Shown: one piece after another, positions 8,396-18,740 of the stretch
Numbering within the stretch: position 1 is the first letter of the stretch
Layout of the letters: each line of letters begins with the position of its first letter
Origin: Streptomyces sp. TN58
GTDB taxonomy: Bacteria; Actinomycetota; Actinomycetes; Streptomycetales; Streptomycetaceae
Reading direction: 5' to 3'
Length of the DNA: 64,000 bases
Assembly: GCF_001941845.1 (NCBI RefSeq)
Contig: NZ_CP018870.1
Span: 1,302,001 to 1,366,000, forward strand
Notes under the pieces: model-generated
Told to the model about the DNA's origin: nothing
Databases searched by the model: none
Seen by the model: the letters and a program-made list of their open reading frames with translations, nothing else
Made by a program: the position numbers and the translations under genes

Positions 8396-9391
8396 ATGGG
8401 CATGAAGCGCGCAACCACCTTCGCCGCGGCCGCCGTCGCCGTCGTCCTGGCGGCCAGCGCCTGCGGCCCGTCGGACTACAAGGCCTCGGACACGACCCAG
8501 CCCGCCGGTGCCGCCGCCGACGCGGCCGCCCCGGCGGCCGGGCCCGGCAACCAGCCCGGCGGGCAGCTCGCGGCGTCCACCACCGAGCAGCTCGGCCCCG
8601 TCCTCACCGACAGCGCGGGCCTGACGCTCTACCGCTTCGACAAGGACACCGCGAAGCCGCCGAAGTCGAACTGCGAGGGAGACTGCGCGAAGACCTGGCC
8701 GGTGGTCGCGGCCGGTGACGTCACCGCCCCCGCCGGCATGGACCCCTCGCTGCTCGGCGAGGTGGTCCGCGGCGACGGCTCGAAGCAGCTGACGGTGGAC
8801 GGCTGGCCGGTGTACCGCTTCAACAAGGACGCCAAGCCGGGCGATGTGAAGGGGCAGGGCGTCGGCGGGGTGTGGTTCGCGTTCGGCGCGGACGGCAAGA
8901 AGGCCGCGAAGGGGGCGGCCCCGGCCGAGGCCGCCCCCGCACCGGCCTCCTCCGCCCCGGCGCCCGACGCCTCCGCCGCCCCGGCGAAGCCCGCCCCGGC
9001 GGAGGCACCCCCGGCCGACGCCGCCGCCCCGGCGCCGGGCCTGTCCGTGGCGAAGGACCCCAAGCTGGGCGAGCACATCGTCGACGGCAACGGCATGACC
9101 GTCTACCGCTTCAAGAAGGACTCCGCCTGGCCGATGGTCTCCAACTGCGTGGGCGACTGCCTGGCCAAGTGGCCGGTCGTGCCCCCGGTGGACAAGGCGA
9201 ACGCCAAGGGCATCACGCAGAAGAACTTCAGCGTCCTGGACCGCCCGGACGGCCAGAAGCAGCAGACCGTCGACTGCTGGCCCATCTACACCTTCTCGGG
9301 CGACAAGAAGCCCGGTGACACCAACGGACAGGGCGTCGGCGGCACCTGGTACGCCGTCTCCCCGGACGGCAAGCCGATCACCGTCCAGTAG
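8396..9391 (+). CDS. SCO0930-type lipoprotein with two COG4315 repeats
   Basis: 331 aa secreted lipoprotein: positively charged start, hydrophobic segment and lipobox LAASAC with C23 as lipid anchor. Two homologous domains follow, about 65-165 and 230-330, each with TLYRFDKD or TVYRFKKD, a CxGDC motif (NCEGDCAKTWP, NCVGDCLAKWP) and a VDGWP or VDCWP block, joined by an Ala/Pro-rich linker. This is the secreted repeat family of COG4315; its function is not established. ATG 8396 has GGGAGA upstream; ATG 8402 is an alternative. A strong hairpin follows the gene. Confidence 0.85.
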   Translation: MGMKRATTFAAAAVAVVLAASACGPSDYKASDTTQPAGAAADAAAPAAGPGNQPGGQLAASTTEQLGPVLTDSAGLTLYRFDKDTAKPPKSNCEGDCAKTWPVVAAGDVTAPAGMDPSLLGEVVRGDGSKQLTVDGWPVYRFNKDAKPGDVKGQGVGGVWFAFGADGKKAAKGAAPAEAAPAPASSAPAPDASAAPAKPAPAEAPPADAAAPAPGLSVAKDPKLGEHIVDGNGMTVYRFKKDSAWPMVSNCVGDCLAKWPVVPPVDKANAKGITQKNFSVLDRPDGQKQQTVDCWPIYTFSGDKKPGDTNGQGVGGTWYAVSPDGKPITVQ

Positions 9392-9423
9392 TCCCTCCGG
9401 TCCCCCATCCCCCACCACGGTCC

Positions 9424-9464
9424 GCGCGGCCCCTGCCCCAACTCCCCCCGGGCAGGGGCCGCGC
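9424..9464 (+). terminator. strong hairpin terminator after the lipoprotein gene
   Basis: A 15-bp perfect stem, GCGCGGCCCCTGCCC (9424-9438) with GGGCAGGGGCCGCGC (9450-9464), and an 11-nt loop, 33 nt after the stop codon. Confidence 0.65.
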
Positions 9465-9530
9465 CTGTTGCGGCCCTGCACAGCGCCCGGGCCGGCGCCG
9501 CGCGCCCGCCGGGCACGACGGGACAGCCCT

Positions 9531-9627
9531 TAGGGCCTGTATCGAGTTGCCCCGCGGCGTCGCGACGCCCGGCACGCACCCTCGAACGCCGCTCCTTGCT
9601 CCACGGGGCAACTCGATACAGGCCCTA
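9531..9627. mobile_element. MITE-like 97-bp element with 24-bp perfect inverted repeats
   Basis: Positions 9531-9554 (starting TAGGGCCTGT) are the exact reverse complement of 9604-9627, separated by 49 bp. The ends are TA-flanked (TTAG on the left, CTAG on the right), as expected for IS5/IS630-type targets. It has no coding capacity. Its right end lies 11 bp before the LytTR regulator start, and a -10-like TAGACT (9626-9631) straddles the border. A plain long hairpin or attenuator is the alternative. Confidence 0.5.
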
Positions 9628-9638
9628 GACTCGGCGGC

Positions 9639-10463
9639 ATGCTGCGCGTGCTCGCTGTCGACGACGAGATACCGCTCCTGGAGGAACTCCTCTACCTGCT
9701 GCGCTCCGACCCCCGGGTGAGCAGCGCGGAGGGCGCCTCGGACGCCACCGGGGCGCTGCGCCGGGTCACACGGGCGCTGGAGTCCGGCCCGGACGGGCCC
9801 GACGGGATCGACGTGGTGTTCCTCGACATCAACATGGCCGGGCTGACCGGGCTGGACGTCGCCCGGCTGCTGACCGGGTTCGCGCGGCCGCCGCTGATCG
9901 TGTTCGTCACCGCCCACGAGGGGTTCGCCGTACAGGCCTTCGACCTCAAGGCCGTGGACTACGTACTCAAGCCGGTGCGGCCGGAGCGGCTGGCGGAGGC
10001 CGTCCGGCGGGCCTGCGCACAGCTGGGCCGGGCCGAGGAGGTGCCGGCGGCCGCCGAGGCGCCGGCGGGCCCGCCGGCGGTGGCCGCGGCGCCGCGGCCG
10101 GCCCCGCGACAGGCCGTCGCCGACCGGGGGCCGGAACAGATCGCGGTCGAACTGGGCGGCGTCACCCGCTTCGTGGCGATCGCCGACATCGCCTACGTCG
10201 AGGCGCAGGGCGACTACGCCCGCCTGCACACCGACGAGGGCAGCCATCTCGTGCGGATCCCGCTGTCCACGCTGGAGGAGCGGTGGGCGGCGCGCGGGTT
10301 CGTACGGATCCACCGCCGTCATCTGGTGGCGCTGGCCCGGATCGACGAGCTCCGGCTGGACTCCGGCACCACCACCGTCCGGGTGGGGGCGGCCGAACTC
10401 CAGGTGAGCCGCAGGCATGCGCGGGAGCTGCGCGATCTGCTGATGCGGCACGCGACCGGCTGA
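9639..10463 (+). CDS. LytTR-family response regulator
   Basis: 274 aa. Receiver domain 1-120 with acidic pocket D8/D9, phospho-acceptor D63 (FLDINMAGLTG) and K111 (YVLKPVRPERL). A Pro/Ala-rich linker follows, then a LytTR DNA-binding domain (about 165-272; YVEAQGDYARLHT, FVRIHRRHLVAL). It is the probable output of the LytS-type kinase two genes downstream. There is no ribosome site before ATG 9639; a TAGACT hexamer 8 bp upstream suggests a leaderless transcript starting at the ATG. The MITE-like element occupies the whole upstream promoter region. Confidence 0.9.
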   Translation: MLRVLAVDDEIPLLEELLYLLRSDPRVSSAEGASDATGALRRVTRALESGPDGPDGIDVVFLDINMAGLTGLDVARLLTGFARPPLIVFVTAHEGFAVQAFDLKAVDYVLKPVRPERLAEAVRRACAQLGRAEEVPAAAEAPAGPPAVAAAPRPAPRQAVADRGPEQIAVELGGVTRFVAIADIAYVEAQGDYARLHTDEGSHLVRIPLSTLEERWAARGFVRIHRRHLVALARIDELRLDSGTTTVRVGAAELQVSRRHARELRDLLMRHATG

Positions 10464-10651
10464 AACGGGCCGTCTGGTGCCGCGCTATGGCCCGGCCGGG
10501 CGACCGCCGGGCGCGCGGGGATGGCCGTTCACCGCACCGGGAGGGGCGTACGGCGATCCGCGGGAGCCGCCTGCCGCACCGGCGGCGGGAACGGGCCGCC
10601 GATGCCGTCACCGCTGCGTATCGTGGATCTTCCCGGCGCGGGAGGAGCGAG

Positions 10652-10927
10652 ATGTCCGAGGTCCAGGCGCTGGTCGACACCCTGAGCGGACTGCCGCGGA
10701 GGCGGCCGGCGGGGCCCGCCGAGGCCGCGGTGCTGCTCGCCCTGCTGCGCAGTGCGGCCGCGCGCTGGGCGGACATCCTGTACGAGGCGGGCGAGGGCGT
10801 CCGCGACCAGGTCCCGCCGCGTGCGGAGGCAGCGTTGACGCTGGCCTTCCGGCGGGCGGAGGAGTCGTACGTGGAGCTGGAGATCGCCCTGCGGGACTGC
10901 GCGGAGCACCGCGATCCGGCCGTCTGA
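10652..10927 (+). CDS. conserved small protein in the LytTR/symporter locus
   Basis: 91 aa, helical and acidic at the end, no signal peptide or membrane segment. ATG 10652 has GGAGGAG 4-9 nt upstream, and codon usage is typical of the neighbours. I do not recognise the family. It lies between the response regulator and the symporter, so it may be an accessory part of that sensory operon. Confidence 0.65.
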   Translation: MSEVQALVDTLSGLPRRRPAGPAEAAVLLALLRSAAARWADILYEAGEGVRDQVPPRAEAALTLAFRRAEESYVELEIALRDCAEHRDPAV

Positions 10928-11023
10928 GCCTGGCGGACCCCGGGGTCCGAATCGTGCCTGTCGCCCGGTCGGGGGCGTGCGTAGACTCCGGTCAGCCCGC
11001 CCCCCGGCCGAAGGACCGCCCCG

Positions 11024-12754
11024 GTGAACCAGACGTACGCGCTGACCGCGGTCGCCGTCGTCGTCCTGGTCACGCTGCTGCTCGGCGCGCTGGGCCTGCG
11101 GATATCCCGGACCACCTCCGACTTCTACGTGGCTTCGCGCACGGTGGGGCCGCGACTGAACGCGGCGGCCATCAGCGGGGAGTACCTCTCCGCGGCGTCC
11201 TTCCTCGGGGTGGCCGGGCTGGTGCTGCTCCAGGGGCCGGGGATGCTGTGGTATCCGGTGGGCTACACCGCCGGGTACGTGGTGCTGCTCGTGCTGGTGG
11301 CGGCTCCGCTGCGGCGGTCCGGTGCGTACACGCTGTCGGATTTCGCCGAGGCGCGGCTGGAGTCGCGGGCGGTGCGCCGGATCGCGGTGCTGTTCGTGGT
11401 CGGGGTCGGCTGGCTGTACCTGCTGCCGCAGTTGCAGGGGGCGGGTCTGACCCTGACGGTCCTCACCGGGGCTCCGCACTGGGTGGGTGGGCTGGTCGTC
11501 GCCTGTGTGGTGAGCGTCGCGGTGGCGGCCGGGGGGATGCGCAGCATCACCTTCGTGCAGGCCTTCCAGTACTGGCTGAAGCTCACCGCCTTGCTGGTCC
11601 CGGCGTTCTTCCTGATCGCCGCGTGGGCCGGGGACGGTGCGCCGCGGGCCAGCTTCGACGCGCCGGCGGTCTTCCGGGAGCACACGTCGGTGACGCTCGC
11701 GCAGGACGTCCGGTTGTCGGTGAAGGAGCCGCTGGCGGTGACGGTGACGGGGCGGGTCGACGGGCGCGGCCATGTGTCGGAGCCGCTGGTGCTGGCCGCG
11801 GGCGAGCATTCCGTACGGGCCGGGGCGCGGCTGGAGTTCGCCGCGGACACCCCGGTGCCGGATGCGCGGGAGGAGCCGGGGGCGGTGGTGGGCACGTGGT
11901 CGGAGCCGCCGTCCGGGGAGCTGCGGGAGTACCGGCTGTACGCCACGTACGGGCTGATCCTGGCGACGTTCCTCGGGACGATGGGGCTGCCGCATGTCGC
12001 GGTGCGGTTCTACACGAGTCCGAACGGGCGGGCGGCGCGGCGGACGACGCTGGTGGTGCTGGGGCTGGTCGGCGTCTTCTACCTGCTGCCGCCGGTGTAC
12101 GGGGCGCTGGGCCGGATCTACGCCCCCGAGTTGGCACTGACGGGTGACGCGGACGCGGCGGTGCTGGTGCTGCCCGAGCGGATGCTGGGCGGGCTGCTGG
12201 GCGAGTCGCTGGGGGCGCTGCTGGCCGGCGGTGCCTTCGCGGCGTTCCTGTCGACGGCGTCGGGGCTGACGATGGCGGTGGCGGGGGTGCTGCACCAGGA
12301 CGTGCTGCCGAAGGGCGGGGTGCGTAGTTTCCGGTCCGCGGCGCTGGTGGCGATCCTGGTGCCGCTTGGCGGGAGCGTGGCGGTCACGCAGGTGCCGGTG
12401 GCGGATGCGGTGGGGCTGGCGTTCGCCGTGTCCGCGTCGTCGTTCTGCCCGCTGCTGGTGCTGGGGATCTGGTGGCGGGGGCTGACTCCGCCGGGGGCGG
12501 TGGCCGGGCTGGTCACCGGTGGCGGGGCGGCGCTGGGGGCGGTGCTGGCGACGCGGGCGGGGCTGGCTCCGTCGGGGTGGACGCACACGGTGCTGTCCTG
12601 GCCGGCGGTGTGGTCGGTGCCGCTGGGGTTCCTGACGATGGTCGGGGTGTCGCTGGCCACCAGGTCCCGGATTCCGGCGGGGGCGGCGGCCACGCTGGCC
12701 CGGCTGCACCTGCCGGAGGCCGTGGCCGGGGGCCGGGCGGGGGGCCGGCGGTGA
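11024..12754 (+). CDS. sodium:solute symporter (SLC5, acetate/monocarboxylate type)
   Basis: 576 aa with about 13 membrane helices. The early motif TTSDFYVASRTVGPRLNA, then ISGEYLSAASFLG, is diagnostic of the SSS family and closest in style to cation/acetate symporters. An extracytoplasmic insertion of about 110 residues (about 205-310, beta-rich, charged) interrupts the helices before LYATYGLILATFLGTMGLPH. GTG 11024 has AAGGA upstream. Its TGA overlaps the kinase start (GTGA), so the two are translated together. It may act as transporter, as sensor input, or both. Confidence 0.85.
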   Translation: MNQTYALTAVAVVVLVTLLLGALGLRISRTTSDFYVASRTVGPRLNAAAISGEYLSAASFLGVAGLVLLQGPGMLWYPVGYTAGYVVLLVLVAAPLRRSGAYTLSDFAEARLESRAVRRIAVLFVVGVGWLYLLPQLQGAGLTLTVLTGAPHWVGGLVVACVVSVAVAAGGMRSITFVQAFQYWLKLTALLVPAFFLIAAWAGDGAPRASFDAPAVFREHTSVTLAQDVRLSVKEPLAVTVTGRVDGRGHVSEPLVLAAGEHSVRAGARLEFAADTPVPDAREEPGAVVGTWSEPPSGELREYRLYATYGLILATFLGTMGLPHVAVRFYTSPNGRAARRTTLVVLGLVGVFYLLPPVYGALGRIYAPELALTGDADAAVLVLPERMLGGLLGESLGALLAGGAFAAFLSTASGLTMAVAGVLHQDVLPKGGVRSFRSAALVAILVPLGGSVAVTQVPVADAVGLAFAVSASSFCPLLVLGIWWRGLTPPGAVAGLVTGGGAALGAVLATRAGLAPSGWTHTVLSWPAVWSVPLGFLTMVGVSLATRSRIPAGAAATLARLHLPEAVAGGRAGGRR

Positions 12755-13995
12755 CCGGGTCGGGGCAGGTCCTGCTCGTGGTGCTGGCGGTGGGTGCGGG
12801 TGTGTTGCTGGGCGCCGGCTGGGCGGCGGGGCGCTGGCACGCGCGCCGCGGGGAGCGGCTGGCGGGCCTGGATCTGGGTACCCCGGTGGAGCGGGCCACC
12901 TTCCACACGTTGCACACGGCTTCGCTGGCCGCTCCCCCGCTGCGCGCCGGGCTGACGGAGGACGCGGCCCGCAAGGCCGCCCGGCGGCTGAGGTCGCTGC
13001 TGGGGACGGAGGCGTTGTGCCTGACGGACCAGGAGGCGGTGCTGGCGTGGGACGGGCCGGGCGCCGACCACCACCAGCGGCGGGCGATGGCCCGGGTGGC
13101 GGTGATGCTGGAGTCGGGGCGCAGCCAGAGCGTGCGGACCGGGTGTCAGCGGCCGGACTGTCCGCTGAAGTGGGCGGTGTTCGCGCCGCTGACCGGCGAG
13201 GACGGGGTGTTGGGTGCGCTGGTGGCGTACGGGTCCCGGGAGTCGGCGGTGCTGGTGCGGGCGGCGACGGAGGTGGCGCGGTGGGTGTCGGTGCAGCTGG
13301 AGCTGTCCGAGCTGGACCGTTCGCGCACGCGGCTGATGGAGGCGGAGATCAAGGCGCTGCGGGCGCAGATCTCCCCGCATTTCATCTTCAACTCGCTGGC
13401 GGCGATCGCCTCGTTCGTGCGGACCGATCCGGAGCGGGCGCGGGAACTGCTGCTGGAGTTCGCGGACTTCACGCGGTACTCGTTCCGGCGGCACGGGGAT
13501 TTCACGACGCTGGCGGAGGAGTTGCGTTCCATCCAGCAGTATCTGGCGTTGGCGGGGGCGCGTTTCGGTGACCGGCTGAAGGTGACGTTGCAGGTTGCGC
13601 CGGAGGTGCTGCCGGTGGCGCTGCCGTTCCTGTGTCTACAGCCGCTGGTGGAGAACGCCGTCAAGCACGGTCTGGAGGACTCCACGAAGGAGTGCCTGAT
13701 CACGATCACGGCGCAGGACGCGGGCCCCGACGCGGTGATCACCGTCGAGGACAACGGGGTCGGGATGGATCCGGCCGTGCTGCGCCGGATCCTGGCCGGG
13801 GAGCGGGGGGCCGCTTCGGCGGGGGTGGGGCTGCCCAATGTCGACGAGCGGATCCGGCAGGTGTACGGGGACGCGTACGGCCCGGTGATGGAGACGGGCG
13901 TCGGCGCCGGCATGAAGGTCACGGTGCGGATTCCCAAGTACCGTGCGGGAGTGCACAGTTCACCTGTGGGGCCGGTCCTGCCGCCGCGAGCGTGA
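12751..13995 (+). CDS. LytS-type sensor histidine kinase
   Basis: 414 aa. One N-terminal membrane helix (about 6-27), a GAF-like region containing CQRPDCPLKW, then His_kinase with phospho-acceptor H210 in SPHFIFNSLAAI, N-box N302 (LVENAVKHGLE) and G-box D334 (DNGVGMD). It lacks the multi-helix sensor of classic LytS, and its GTG start overlaps the symporter stop, suggesting the symporter supplies membrane sensing. Partner: the LytTR regulator at 9639-10463. A hairpin terminator follows. Confidence 0.9.
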   Translation: MTGSGQVLLVVLAVGAGVLLGAGWAAGRWHARRGERLAGLDLGTPVERATFHTLHTASLAAPPLRAGLTEDAARKAARRLRSLLGTEALCLTDQEAVLAWDGPGADHHQRRAMARVAVMLESGRSQSVRTGCQRPDCPLKWAVFAPLTGEDGVLGALVAYGSRESAVLVRAATEVARWVSVQLELSELDRSRTRLMEAEIKALRAQISPHFIFNSLAAIASFVRTDPERARELLLEFADFTRYSFRRHGDFTTLAEELRSIQQYLALAGARFGDRLKVTLQVAPEVLPVALPFLCLQPLVENAVKHGLEDSTKECLITITAQDAGPDAVITVEDNGVGMDPAVLRRILAGERGAASAGVGLPNVDERIRQVYGDAYGPVMETGVGAGMKVTVRIPKYRAGVHSSPVGPVLPPRA

Positions 13996-13998
13996 ACG

Positions 13999-14046
13999 CC
14001 CGTGGCCCCGGGGTGCGTCCGCGGTGGACGGGCCCGGGGCCACGGG
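13999..14046. terminator. hairpin between convergent kinase and guaB1 genes
   Basis: Arms 13999-14012 and 14033-14046 form a 14-bp stem (CCCGTGGCCCCGGG and complement); the 20-nt loop holds a small inner hairpin (GTCC/GGAC). Confidence 0.6.
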
Positions 14047-14057
14047 GTGCGTCTGTT

Positions 14058-15700
<1,643 letters not shown>

Positions 15701-15829
15701 CTACGGGACCCTGGCCCCGCGGGGTGCGGCCGGGCGGTCTCGCAGGGGCGGGGCACACCGGTCCGGGTCACAGTGGAATGGTCGGAAAAGGGCCCCCGGG
15801 CGACCGGGCTGATCAGCGCTGGAGGATCC

Positions 15830-16195
15830 ATGACGGCGACGACTCGGGACGAGGCACCCATCGCGGTCGAGGGCGGCGGCCTGGAGGTGCGGGTGCAGGA
15901 GATCGGCGGTGACCTCACCGTGGGCTTCTTCCGGCTGCCGCAGGGCACCGATCTCACGGAGGCGCTCAAGGGCCTCCCGGACGACATGTGCCCGTGCCCG
16001 CACTGGGGCTACCTCCTCAAGGGCCGGCTGCTGATGCGCACGGGGGACGGGGAGGAGGTGTACGAGGAGGGACAGGCCTTCTACTGGGGGCCGGGACACA
16101 TTCCGGTGGCCCTCGCCGACACGGAGTACGTCGACTTCTCGCCGACCGCCGAGTTCCACCGCGTGGTGGAGCACGTCAGGGGCGGGGCGGGCTGA
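15830..16195 (+). CDS. cupin-domain protein
   Basis: 121 aa, single domain. A short beta-rich fold with CPHWGYLLKGRLLMRTGDGEE (cupin motif 1) and EGQAFYWGPGHIPVALADTE (motif 2 region). ATG 15830 is preceded by an ideal GGAGGA. The metal ligands are reduced compared with classic cupins: CPCPHWG supplies one His and two Cys. It is convergent with the xdhC-like gene and overlaps its 3' end by 20 nt. Function unknown; a small-molecule sensor or isomerase is possible. Confidence 0.75.
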   Translation: MTATTRDEAPIAVEGGGLEVRVQEIGGDLTVGFFRLPQGTDLTEALKGLPDDMCPCPHWGYLLKGRLLMRTGDGEEVYEEGQAFYWGPGHIPVALADTEYVDFSPTAEFHRVVEHVRGGAG

Positions 16196-17354
16196 GGGCG
16201 TCCGCGGGGCGGGTCGCGGGTGGGGGCGTGCGGCGGCGGTGGACGGGGCCGGCGCCGCCGGTCAGCGGGAGTGCCGAGCCGCCGTGCCGGAGGGCCGTGA
16301 ACTCGGCGGCGATGGCCAGGGCGGTCTCCTCGGGGGTGGCGCCGCCGAGGTCGAGGCCGATGGGTGAGCGCAGCCGGGCCAGGGCGGCGTCCGTGACTCC
16401 TTGAGCGCGCAGCCGTGCGGCGCGTTCGGTGTGGGTGCGCCGTGAACCCATGGCTCCGACGTAGCCCAGCGGCAGCCGCAGGGCCAGCTCCAGCAGCGGT
16501 ACGTCGAATTTCGCGTCGTGGGTGAGTACGCAGACGGCGGTACGGGAGTCCAGCCGGCCCGCCTGCCACTGCGCGGCCAGGTGCCGGTGCGGCCAGTCGA
16601 CGGCCACCTCGTCGGCTTCGGGGAAGCGCGCGCGGGTGGCGAAGACGGGGCGGGCGTCGCACACGGTGACCCGGTGGCCCAGGAAGGCGCCGATCCGGGC
16701 CAGGGCGGCGGCGAAGTCGACGGCCCCGTAGACGAGCAGCCGGGGCGGTTCGGCGGCGGACTCGACGAGCAGGGTCAGGGGCTCCCCGCACAGGCCGCCC
16801 GCCGTGCCGAGCTCGGTGGTGCCGGTGCGCCCGGCGAGCAGCAGGGCGCGGGCCCGGTCGGCGGCGGCCCGGTCGAGGGCGGGGCCGCCGTCGAGGCCGC
16901 CCTCGTAGGAGCCGTCGGCGTGGACGGCGAGGGCCCGGCCGAGCTGGCGCGGCGGGCCGGACACGACGCGGGCCAGCGCGGCCCGCGTGCCGTCGGCTGC
17001 GGCGTCGAGGACCGAGCCGAGTACGGGCCGTACCGGGTCGCGGCCGCGTACCGGGGTGACCAGGACGTCGAGGACGCCGCCGCAGGTCAGGCCGACGGCG
17101 AAGGCGTCGTCGTCGCTGTAGCCGAAGCGGTGCAGGCCGCCCCGGCCGGAGGTGATCGCGTCGAGGCAGAGCTCGTGGACGGCGGACTCCACGCAGCCTC
17201 CGGACAGGGAGCCGAGCGCGGTGCCCCGGTCGTCCACGGCGAGGGAGGCGCCGGGGCCGCGTGGCGCGCTGCCGCTGACGGCGACGACGGTGGCCAGGGC
17301 GAATTCCCGGCGGGCGGCGCACCATGCGCGTAGCTCTTCGGCGATGTCGAGCAT
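16176..17354 (-). CDS. XdhC/CoxI family molybdenum-cofactor maturation protein
   Basis: 392 aa. N-terminal XdhC_CoxI domain (VVAVSGSAPRGPGASLAV, LGSLSGGCVESAV with the conserved Cys) and C-terminal Rossmann XdhC_C domain (LLVYGAVDFAAALARIGAFLG, GYVGAMGSRRT). Members bind and sulfurate molybdenum cofactor for xanthine dehydrogenase or CO dehydrogenase-type enzymes. The likely client is the three-subunit molybdenum hydroxylase at 22.7-26.4 kb. The ATG overlaps the stop of the upstream transposase-like gene (TGATG), so the two are translationally coupled, which is unusual. Confidence 0.85.
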   Translation of the reverse strand: MLDIAEELRAWCAARREFALATVVAVSGSAPRGPGASLAVDDRGTALGSLSGGCVESAVHELCLDAITSGRGGLHRFGYSDDDAFAVGLTCGGVLDVLVTPVRGRDPVRPVLGSVLDAAADGTRAALARVVSGPPRQLGRALAVHADGSYEGGLDGGPALDRAAADRARALLLAGRTGTTELGTAGGLCGEPLTLLVESAAEPPRLLVYGAVDFAAALARIGAFLGHRVTVCDARPVFATRARFPEADEVAVDWPHRHLAAQWQAGRLDSRTAVCVLTHDAKFDVPLLELALRLPLGYVGAMGSRRTHTERAARLRAQGVTDAALARLRSPIGLDLGGATPEETALAIAAEFTALRHGGSALPLTGGAGPVHRRRTPPPATRPADALSPPRP

Positions 17355-18667
17355 CAGCGGATGTATGCGCGGCGCGGGGTCGGTCCGGGCAGGCGCGGCG
17401 GCAGCACGGCCGGGGTGGCCGGGTGTGCTGCGGCGGGCCGGGGCAGGGCGGTGGCCTGCCGGGGGAGGCCGGCGGGGCGCGCGGGGCCGGGGTACGGGTC
17501 GCGGGCGTGGGGGCGTGCGGAGAGCAGTTTCGCGGCGTGGGCGACGCTCGCCAGGGTGGCGTGGTGGTGCCAGCCTCGGAAGGAGCGGCCTTCGAAGTCG
17601 CGGATGCCGACCGGTTCGCAGGTCTCGGTGAAGTCCAGGGAGACCCGGTCGGTGAGTTTGGCGAGCAGGAAGAGCTGGGCGAGCGGGCGGTCCCCGATGT
17701 TGGTGATCCAGAACTCGGAGGGCAGCAGGGCGGCTTCGCTCCAGGCGCCGAGGAGCAGCAGCGGGGTGGGTGGGGCGGGTGTGTGGCGGTCCTCGCCGGG
17801 GGTGGCGAGGACGGGGGCCGAGGTCAGCAGGGTCACCGCTCCTTCGGTCCGGCCGTGCCGGGTCCATTCGACGACGCGGCGCTGGGAGCGCAGGGAGTCG
17901 ATGAGTTCGCGTGCGGGGGCGGTGTGCGGGCCGGGTTTGTGGCGGCCCGCACCGCCGAAGGAGACGGGCAGTGTGCCGTCGACCTTGAAGACGAAGGGGA
18001 TGTCCTGGAGGGTGAACGATTCGATGCTCTGCGGCAGATCGCCGTTGGCGACCTCCATCACGACGGGCCGGCGCTGGAGTTGCCAGGTGGCGGCCATCCG
18101 CTGGACGGCGTGTACGGCGTCCTGGGCGGGGGTGAGGGAACGGGCGGTGTCCGGGATGCCGGCCCGTCGGCGGCGCATGAGTTCGCTGGTCCACGGTCCG
18201 GGGAGGGTGAGGGTCCACTCGACCGGGAAGCTGGCCTCGCTGGAGGCGAGCCAGATTCCGCCGGCCTGCTGGCAGTTGGCGGTGCGGCCGAGCTGGGGGA
18301 CGAACTGCCGGCCGACGCCGACCGAGCGGTCGCCGGCCTTCTCGATGACCATGGGCTGGAGCACCCAGGCCAGGGGGCGCTGCGCCGTGCGTTCGAGGTG
18401 CTGGGCGAGGGAGCGCCGCACGGGGGTCCAGTCCCAGGGGGACTTGCTGATGAACTGCTGCAGGCTCTGCTCGACCGAGCTCGCTCCGGTTCCGGCGATG
18501 TTACGGATTGTTTTCTTCCCGTTGGTCCGCACGAGGCCGTTCAGATAAACGCGGGCCCAGTTCCGCTGGTCCCGCCGGGGTAAGGACTCGAAGAGAAGAG
18601 AGATCATGACGTCGATCAATTCGGAGACTTCCTTGACGGAATCCTCCGGCAGGACTGCGCGAGCCAT
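17354..18667 (-). CDS. IS701-type transposase-like protein, probably domesticated and inactive
   Basis: 437 aa related to IS701 DDE transposases: RSVGVGRQFVPQLGRTANCQ (about 114-133), PVEWTLTLPGPW, AGIPDT, and the C-terminal EGRSFRGWHHHATL. The usual first catalytic Asp (VIDE type) reads VIEKAG, so E109 replaces it, and the usual second (ADEVYG) reads MEVANG, so the Asp is lost; only the third acidic residue remains. No terminal inverted repeats flank it. Codon 29 is TTA (18581-18583), so translation should need the bldA tRNA. Its stop overlaps the xdhC-like start. Such single-copy proteins probably act as DNA-binding regulators (inference). Confidence 0.75.
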   Translation of the reverse strand: MARAVLPEDSVKEVSELIDVMISLLFESLPRRDQRNWARVYLNGLVRTNGKKTIRNIAGTGASSVEQSLQQFISKSPWDWTPVRRSLAQHLERTAQRPLAWVLQPMVIEKAGDRSVGVGRQFVPQLGRTANCQQAGGIWLASSEASFPVEWTLTLPGPWTSELMRRRRAGIPDTARSLTPAQDAVHAVQRMAATWQLQRRPVVMEVANGDLPQSIESFTLQDIPFVFKVDGTLPVSFGGAGRHKPGPHTAPARELIDSLRSQRRVVEWTRHGRTEGAVTLLTSAPVLATPGEDRHTPAPPTPLLLLGAWSEAALLPSEFWITNIGDRPLAQLFLLAKLTDRVSLDFTETCEPVGIRDFEGRSFRGWHHHATLASVAHAAKLLSARPHARDPYPGPARPAGLPRQATALPRPAAAHPATPAVLPPRLPGPTPRRAYIR

Positions 18668-18698
18668 CTGGTGCCTCCCCCGCGACCAGCTAGATCCG

Positions 18699-18722
18699 AT
18701 ACCCTACTTGACCGCGGAGAAC
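18699..18722 (-). promoter_or_regulatory. SigB-like promoter candidate for the transposase-like gene
   Basis: On the minus strand GTTC, a 14-bp spacer, then GGGTAT (18699-18704 as ATACCC) lies 32 bp before ATG 18667. This matches three of four -35 positions and the whole -10 of the Streptomyces SigB-type consensus (GTTT-N14-16-GGGTAT). Confidence 0.4.
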
Positions 18723-18740
18723 GGCCGTAGGCCCCTGCGG

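Noticed and set aside
17354..18667. Active insertion sequence of the IS701 family
   Set aside because: No terminal inverted repeats or target duplication were seen, catalytic Asp residues are replaced, and the gene is fused into an operon by stop/start overlap.
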